Shown here one piece after another: positions 58,085 through 64,000 of a stretch of DNA of 64,000 bases. Made by a program: the position numbers and the translations under genes. Source of the DNA: Isoetes taiwanensis (Eukaryota; Streptophyta; Lycopodiopsida; Isoetales; Isoetaceae); contig JAJEKV010000056.1 in the NCBI GenBank assembly GCA_021234155.1, positions 7,096,618 to 7,160,617 of the forward strand. The letters are read 5' to 3'. Every line of letters starts with the position of its first letter. The stretch's first letter is position 1. A model generated the notes under the pieces. The model made no database searches. It had not been told where the DNA came from and saw only the letters and a program-made list of their open reading frames with translations.

Positions 58085-58594
58085 TAGTCTAGACATTACA
58101 TGTGGTAGTGTGTAACAAGATGCTCACCCAAGTGTTTATGGCTATCCATTTTTGAGAAGAACGGGGACTTTCCTTGAAACTAAAATTGCCTTCCAGCCAA
58201 GCAATGTTCCAACCCTTTCCCATTTCTTCCCCTTGTCCCTTTGGTTCTCACATTCACATACCAACTTCAGTATGACTAGATCAACTAAGTTCAATATGAA
58301 TATTTCTTGAATCCGCAATGAATCTTTATGAATCTTTATGTATGGACTAGGGTCCTATGAGCTATGCCCCACTATGTTGATCCACTATGACTAGCATATG
58401 TTGACATCTTGGCCTTGAATAATAAAGCACGTATGACATTATCAAAGATATTGATTGGTTACTTATTAGTTGTACAATGCATGGTGTGATTTATCGTTCC
58501 AAACGTTTGTCTCTTTGAATTGTCAATTAAAGGATAGCATTTTAATGGCCCCTACACAAACCATTAGACCATAGAGACTTTGAGTCCATAATGA

Positions 58595-59023
58595 GGGGCT
58601 TTTCACACGACTAGTGTGTCTTATATTTTAAGGCATACTATTGGTCCATGCCAACATTTAAGAAGATCTGGTTTTCACACGGAACCATATAAGACATGTC
58701 TCATTTAGGTTCGGGTAGGTTTGTATAGGTTCGGTGAGGGCAATGGAGTCTTATTTTATACCGGGGGACTTCCCCCGCCATAAAATAAGACACCACTTAT
58801 TATATTCTATTTTATTCTATTGACCAATCATATTCAAAATAAAACGTGGTCTTATTTTGTGATGGTTTTCACCCTAGTATTTGTTAGTGTCTCATTTACA
58901 TAAGACACCCTGCAGTGTGAAAACAACTTATATTTGTGTGTCTTATTTTTTGCTTTGGAGTCACAAATGATGTCTTATATGAAATGGGACAGCGATATTA
59001 TAAGACATCGTGTGAAAAGACCC
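58595..59023. mobile_element. MITE, 429 bp, TGA target-site duplication (PIF/Harbinger-like)
   Basis: The termini GGGGCTTTTCACACGA and (complement) GGGTCTTTTCACACGA are flanked by TGA at 58592-58594 and 59024-59026. Unit 1 has the uninterrupted site GTAATGAATC at 49496-49505. A TNA-type 3-bp duplication and G-rich TIR suit a PIF/Harbinger derivative. Internal motifs TGTCTTAT recur in both orientations. No transposase. Confidence 0.88.
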
Positions 59024-59673
59024 TGAATCTTTATTGAATATTTATGTATGCACTAAGCTGTTATGCTATGACCCACTAAGTTGACCTGACTAGCATATGT
59101 TGACATCAGGCCTTAAATAAGAAAACACGTAAGACCTTGGATAACCATTTAGCCTAAACATTACACGTGGTAATGTGTAAAAAGATGCTCACCCAAGTTT
59201 GTATGGCTACCATTTTTTAGAGATCGGGGACTGTACTTAAAACTAAAATTATCTTCCAGCCAAGCAACATTCCAACCCTTTTCCATTTCTTCTACTTATC
59301 TTTTTTGGCTCTTACATTCATATACCAACTTTATGTGCGGACTAAGGTGTTATGACCTATGACCCATATGTTGACATCGTAAACAGGGAGGAGCTGCAGG
59401 ACTGATTCGGGGCAAGATGCAAATTTTCAGGCCGCCGAATGCTGCTACGAATCTTGCTAACCCTCCAGCAGCCTCTGGCCAGGCCATTGCTTCGCCTGCT
59501 ACAGCCGCACGCCCTGCTCAAGTTGCCTCACCTTTTGTTGCTCGCACATCTCAGGCTGCTCAAGTTGCCTCACCTTCTGTTGCTCGCACATCTCAGGCTG
59601 CTTCCACTTCTGCCACCCCCCTTCTGCTGTCGCCACTGAATCCCCACCTGCTGCCCCTGCCAACAAATAGGAA

Positions 59674-59979
59674 TTGTGCCTCCGCATGGTCTCCTGGAAT
59701 TGTCGGGGCTTCCCATGGCAGAAGGGAGATAGTCTCAACTTCGGTTTCGCGGACATGGATCTCATCTTCCTCATGGAAACATGGGAGCATGCAGGACACA
59801 GGATACCCGACTTGCCAGGATACCAACACTACTCAATCTTCAATGATTGCACAGGAAAGCGGGGGCATGGGGGGGTTGCCTGCTACTACCGAACAACCTT
59901 GGCACAGTCAATCTCCTTGTTCAAGATAGACAAGCACAACCGGGTACTTTTGTGGGTGCGTGTGCAAAACTGCGAGTGA
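59674..59979 (+). pseudogene. LINE APE-type endonuclease N-terminal part
   Basis: RMVSWNCRGFPWQKGD, then DMDLIFLMETWE, then GHGGVACYYRTTL match the N-terminal half of LINE apurinic-like endonucleases (the N..G start, the catalytic E of ETW, and the GHGG loop). The frame ends at 59979; later endonuclease pieces appear in other frames (60120-60300, GDVILLETSMRRTG in place of a GDFN-type motif). The domain is broken by frameshifts. Confidence 0.75.
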
Positions 59980-61273
59980 GACCCCTCTTTGTGGCGGCCC
60001 GCTACTTTCCACATGCGAGAAAGCAACTTCTATCACACCCACTTCGGATGTGGATAGGCCGGACCCCTATGTCGATCTATATGGTGACATACAAGCCGGA
60101 TAAGCGGTTAGGCGATGTCATACTCCTTGAGACTTCAATGCGCCGCACCGGGGTAGAACAACCCATGAGATTTGATCCCTTGACCGATGATATATTGCGA
60201 TTCGTCTGCCCGAAGGAGCTTGGCCCGCGGACATCGATGACAATCGTCACGCAGCGCTATGGTCGACAGCTTGCTTTTGCTCTGCGGTATCTTTGACCTA
60301 GTAATCTGCAATGGATCGGCACACGGTGGCCTTCCACCCGCAAGAGCACTTGTAGGCGTGGAAAACCGAGGGGCGGATCTAGCGTGGTGGACTATGTGTT
60401 GGTGCCTGAGGCAGATATGCATGTCATCAAGCACTTTCGGTGGGAACAAATAATCGGGATGAAGAGATCAACTCGGACCACTTACCACTTTACTTGAAGT
60501 TGGCTTGGCGGGTTGTGCGAACCCCCAACAACAACTCCTCACATGCCTCAATCTGCGATTGGATTATAAACATCGCGGGGGGCTTATGCCCGATGCTTAT
60601 AGATGACCCGCGTAAATTTTGCAATATCCTACACTAGAGCAACAGACAGGCCGACTGACTGATGTGCTTAGGACTGCAGCAGAGAGGTGCTTTGGGATAA
60701 GCCGCCCGCGACAAACCTCCAAGAACACAACCTTCCCATGTAATCAATGGTTTGATGCAGAGTGCAAGGAACACAAACGCCGCTCTCGCCAAGTCACGCA
60801 CCCACTTTTTCTGCCACATGCGGTCGACAACATCCGCATCTTCCTTAAAGCTAAGAAAGCCGTGTACATTGCAAACGCATCAAAGGGAAATGTTTTACCT
60901 CCCGAACGTCACCCCCGGACCTTCCGGCGAAGGGGTTCTTAGAAAGCCGATGCGACCCTCACGTGGAATATCACTCCCGGCGGTGGAGGCAATACTTGCA
61001 ACAAATATATCGACCCTCGGGGTGCACATGCGGCATTACCCTTGCAAGAAGGCCCGGTCTTTGGAAATCACGTGATTCGGGCGTGGAACAAGGCTTACAA
61101 CGCCTTGCCAATGGGAAAGCCCCGGACTTGGATGGTATGCGGCGAAATTGCTTAAGTGGGCGGGGCGCCCATAATACCGATCTTGACCGCCTTGTTCAAC
61201 AAGGCATTACAGAAGGCTTCCCACGCATTGGACCAATAGCGAGTTGTTCCCATCTATAAGGCGGTGACCCACA

Positions 61274-62389
61274 TTGCCCGACCAATCACCAAACAATCAT
61301 GGTCGGCCGGTGTTTGCAAAACCGCTTGGCCGGGATTCTCGAAAGCCAGTTGACGGACCGGACAAAGGTGCCAGGTGCGGGCCCTCACCCAGCGGGATTC
61401 GGACCCGGCACTCAACCATTGACCACATCTTCACGTTGCGAACTCTGATTGAAGACAACAGGAACCGCCGTCAGGATCTATATTGTTGCTTTGTGGATTT
61501 TGCGAAGGCGTTTGACACTGTGCCTCGGGAAAAACTATGGGCAAGACTGCAACAGCTGGGGGTTCCTGTAGATTTGCAGAATGCAGTGTACAGGCTATAT
61601 GAAAGATGCTCGGGTCGGTTGCAGCAGACAAGCCAACCATTTGATAGTAGTATCGGGGTTCGTCAGGGATGCCCTCTCTTCCCAAGATTGTTTGGGCTTT
61701 ACATTGATCAATTGGAGAGCTGGCTTGCTGATAATGGGGGCGATGGAGCTCACCTTCTCTATCAGATCATCAGACAGTTAATATATGCTGATGATGTGGA
61801 CCTCCTAGCTTACACACCAGCAGACATGCAACGACATCTCGATGCCCTGGACACATTCTGCCAAGCGACTGATATGCGCGTCAACCTGGCCAAGACTAAG
61901 GTGGTTTTCATATCATCTTCACGTCAGCCGAGGGTCCCCTCCTTCAGTTACCAAGGCCAGAATGTGGAAGTTGCATCCACATACAAGTATTTGGGAGTGG
62001 AGTTTCCTTCTACTATGCACTGGGACACATCCATACGGCTACGAGTGACGGCAGGCTGGAAGGCACTATATGCAATGCAAAACAATAGTCATAGAGCGGA
62101 GTTGTATGATTGGGCCCATCAGTCACACCTGTTCAAGGTCTTAGTAGAGCCTGTCCTTTTATACGGGGTGGAAGTATGGGGCCCAATAGTATCACTTGCT
62201 ACTTGGAATGACTTGGAGCAGGTCCAGAAAGCCTTCTTAGTACGAGCACTAGGGGTGAAGTCCACAGTCCCATATCAAATTCTACTTTGCGGGGAGACAA
62301 GATTCTTGCCTCTTGGAGGGCGGCCCTTGATCGCCACATTGTCTATTTTCGAAGAAGGTGGTCAATATGGGCGATACTCGTCTCCCTAA
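61274..62389 (+). pseudogene. LINE reverse transcriptase domain
   Basis: A 371-codon frame with RT motifs in order: HSTIDHIFTLRTLIE, then VDFAKAFDTVPR (motif A, catalytic D), GVRQGCPLFP (motif B), LIYADDVDLLAY (motif C, YADD catalytic pair) and STYKYLGVEF (motif E). The catalytic residues are intact although the frame is lost on both sides. The preceding fingers region is scattered over other frames. The annotated ATG is not a real start. Confidence 0.88.
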
Positions 62390-62461
62390 ACTAGCTTATA
62401 TCATGGCAATGGGGCCCTTGGCCCCTCAAGGCCTCTTTGGAGGGAAAAGAGAGCTCAATGG

Positions 62462-62986
62462 TTGGCTAGATGGAATGTGCAGGAGCACAGGTGCATACAT
62501 ATGCAAACAGAGGCAGATCGCTATAGCTTGAGGCAATATCTTGACGCTTGCTTCCTCAGCAAGCTTTGGGATGCCAATGCCCTTGAACATGTCAAGACGG
62601 CACACTATCAGCTCCACATAAATCCCACATTGGAACGAGGCCCGCAATGCTACCTGCGTATCCACTTGCCCATGAAAAGGCGCAGACTCATTGCCTCCAT
62701 TCGCACAGGGGCACATCATCTTCGAATTGAGACGGGCAGATGGATTGGTGAGCCATGCCAGGACATGCTCTGTCAATGCTGCCAAATGGGAGTCATTGAG
62801 GATGAATCTCATACCCTTCAAAGTTGCCCAGCATATGATCAAATTCGGACGTGCTATGCTGAGTTGGTCAGGCCTGGCCGGCCATTACATGTGACATTGA
62901 GCACAGCATCCGTACGGGTGCTGGGATCATACCTTCAGGAGGTTATGGACATGCGAGATCAGCTATGTCCTCGGGCACACACTTGA
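62462..62986 (+). pseudogene. LINE C-terminal zinc-knuckle region
   Basis: A 174-codon frame with RWNVQEHRCIHMQTE and then CQCCQMGVIEDESHTLQSC (CxxC...H....C knuckle), ending at TGA 62984-62986. It is separated from the RT frame by one frameshift near 62389-62460. It is followed by the 3' UTR hairpin region shared with 38405-38525. Confidence 0.75.
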
Positions 62987-63401
62987 CATGTATATATACA
63001 TTGATGTATACTTGTACAGTTTGACAGCATTCTTATTACTGCCACGGTTTTTCCCTCGAAAACCCTTCGGGGCGGGGGTTTTTTAACCCAGACAGTAATA
63101 AGTTTGCTGCGCTCCTTGTGGGTCCCATAGGCCGATTGGCCTCAGTGGACGATAAAAAATCATTCTCATTCTCATTCTCATTCTCATTCATTCTTCAATA
63201 AGAAAGCACGTATGAACATCCTAAAGATATTAATTGGTTGCTTATCAGTTTTACAATACATGGTATGATTTATCTGTCCAAACATTTGTCCCTTTTGAAC
63301 CGTCCACTAAAGGATAGCATTTTCATGGCCCCTACACAAACCAGTAGTCCATAGAGACATTGCAACTTTAAATGCAAACACATCAACAATGGGCCTTGTG
63401 A

Positions 63402-64000
63402 GAAATGGCTACTTGAACACATTATAGTGTGGCTAAGATTTATAGTGCTTTGTGCCAGGACAGTCCCTTAAAAGCTGAGGAAAGGCTAGGGGTGAGTAAT
63501 TTAGTAGCTAAAAATGTTTTAGCGAACTCGTGGAAATCTATCTGTTCCAGGAAAATTCACTTCTTTAGATGGATAGCTCTGCAAGGGGACTCAGTACAAA
63601 GGAAAATTTGTTTAACAAAGGTATCGTAGTGGATGATAAATGTCCACTTGGCTGTCTAGCCACAGAATCTATTGAGCATCTCTTCCTCTGCCCATGTGTA
63701 GCAGAGTTCTGGCAGTGGGTTTGTCCTATTATTGGGCTTATGATCCACCAACTGATATAGCCAGAGATGGTATTGGTTTCAGACAAATGCTGCATAGAAG
63801 CCTCCTTGGTAAATCTGGCAATCTGGGTGATTTGGAAACATCGGTGTGGTGTAGCTCTGGGTGGTCAAGAAGTCTCTATCATGAAGCTAAAAAACTCCTT
63901 CAATCTGGAAGTTGCTCTGATGGCTTTGTCACATCATATAAACAAAGGCAAGGAATACAATAAGGGGCTTGATAGATTAGGGACCCTAGTGGGATTCTAT
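63402..64000 (+). mobile_element. Duplicate of the 50205 LINE, truncated by window edge
   Basis: Almost identical to 50205-50830, with a 6-bp deletion at about 63415, one base lost near 63585 and an in-frame stop (CTGATATAG, 63752-63760). These break the frame that is open in the 50246-50911 copy. It came with the segmental duplication, not by a new insertion. Confidence 0.9.

Larger units (their letters stand above)
59379..63194 (+). mobile_element. LINE, 3.8 kb, with endonuclease and RT remnants and a (CATTCT)n tail
   Basis: Inserted in unit 3 after ATGTTGACATC; unit 1 shows the intact site at about 49992-50020. Six or so target bases (TATCCT) are missing and no duplication is seen. Order: Ala/Pro/Ser-rich N-terminal part with a 42-bp tandem duplication (59516-59599), endonuclease (59674 onward), RT (61274-62389), C-terminal zinc-knuckle (62462-62986), 3' UTR, then CATTCT units instead of poly(A). 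Many frameshifts between domains, worst at 60.0-61.3 kb. Confidence 0.88.
58085..64000. repeat. Segmental duplication unit 3 (runs off the right edge)
   Basis: 58085-58591, 59027-59378 and 63195-64000 align in order with 48970-50980 of unit 1. They are interrupted by a MITE (58595-59023) and a LINE (59379-63194). It shares the 50205 LINE insertion, so it derives from a unit 1-like ancestor. Confidence 0.85.

Noticed and set aside
59674-59979. Host AP-endonuclease/DNA-repair gene
   Set aside because: Followed by RT and a zinc-knuckle in a LINE order and interrupting a duplication unit, so it is the LINE endonuclease.

Overview
The window is nuclear DNA of a land plant. It is AT-rich and intron-rich, holds few genes, and is dominated by transposable elements. 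The evidence is three spliced genes whose proteins match plant families (SEN54, PUX1 and the ABCB27/ALS1 transporter), fragments of a NAC transcription factor and of a PHO1-type SPX protein, plant-type LINEs with zf-RVT C-termini, and LTR elements primed by initiator tRNA-Met. Gene spacing of about 20 kb and heavy nesting of repeats fit a large genome such as a fern or gymnosperm. The species cannot be fixed from the sequence.

Layout: 1-0.15 kb holds a coding-like exon leaving the left edge. SEN54, a tRNA-splicing endonuclease subunit, runs on the minus strand from 5342 to about 3111, with weak further exons below. 5.8-9.5 kb holds degenerate coding-like DNA, a perfect-looking foldback element and one unknown ORF. 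9.9-22.1 kb is LTR-retrotransposon territory. It contains PHO1-like and NAC gene fragments, a MITE, and one LTR (15158-22074) that was split by a 5'-truncated LINE. The LINE 3' end and flanking DNA were then triplicated, and a palindromic tRNA-like SINE cluster was added. 22.1-25.6 kb holds SINE-like and GC-rich repeat debris.

PUX1 (25686-27909, plus strand, seven exons, 242 aa) is complete. 28.4-32.1 kb has a minisatellite and otherwise no gene. 32.1-35.7 kb is a non-autonomous LTR element on the minus strand with a LINE in one LTR. 35.7-40.8 kb is mostly empty, with one LINE 3' end carrying an (ATTCT)n tail and clustered GCGTAAGCGAAA palindromes. The ABCB27/ALS1-type half transporter (40831-44644, minus strand, 16 recognised exons) has every ABC motif; only its first exon was not found.

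From 45.4 kb to the right edge the window is one interlocking segmental duplication: unit 1 at 45.4-51.4, unit 2 at 53.6-57.96 and unit 3 at 58.08-64.0 kb. The units carry miniature LTR (TRIM) elements, a LINE with a precise target-site duplication and an empty paralogous site, a MITE with an empty paralogous site, and a 3.8 kb LINE with endonuclease and reverse transcriptase remnants. The insertions date the duplications relative to each other.

The three intact genes are unrelated housekeeping or stress functions (tRNA splicing, CDC48 regulation, vacuolar-type ABC transport) and do not form a pathway. I found no convincing new multi-gene system. The novelty lies in the repeat architecture: LINE tails, palindromic SINEs, repeated palindromes, and context-specific sequence discordance between near-identical copies.
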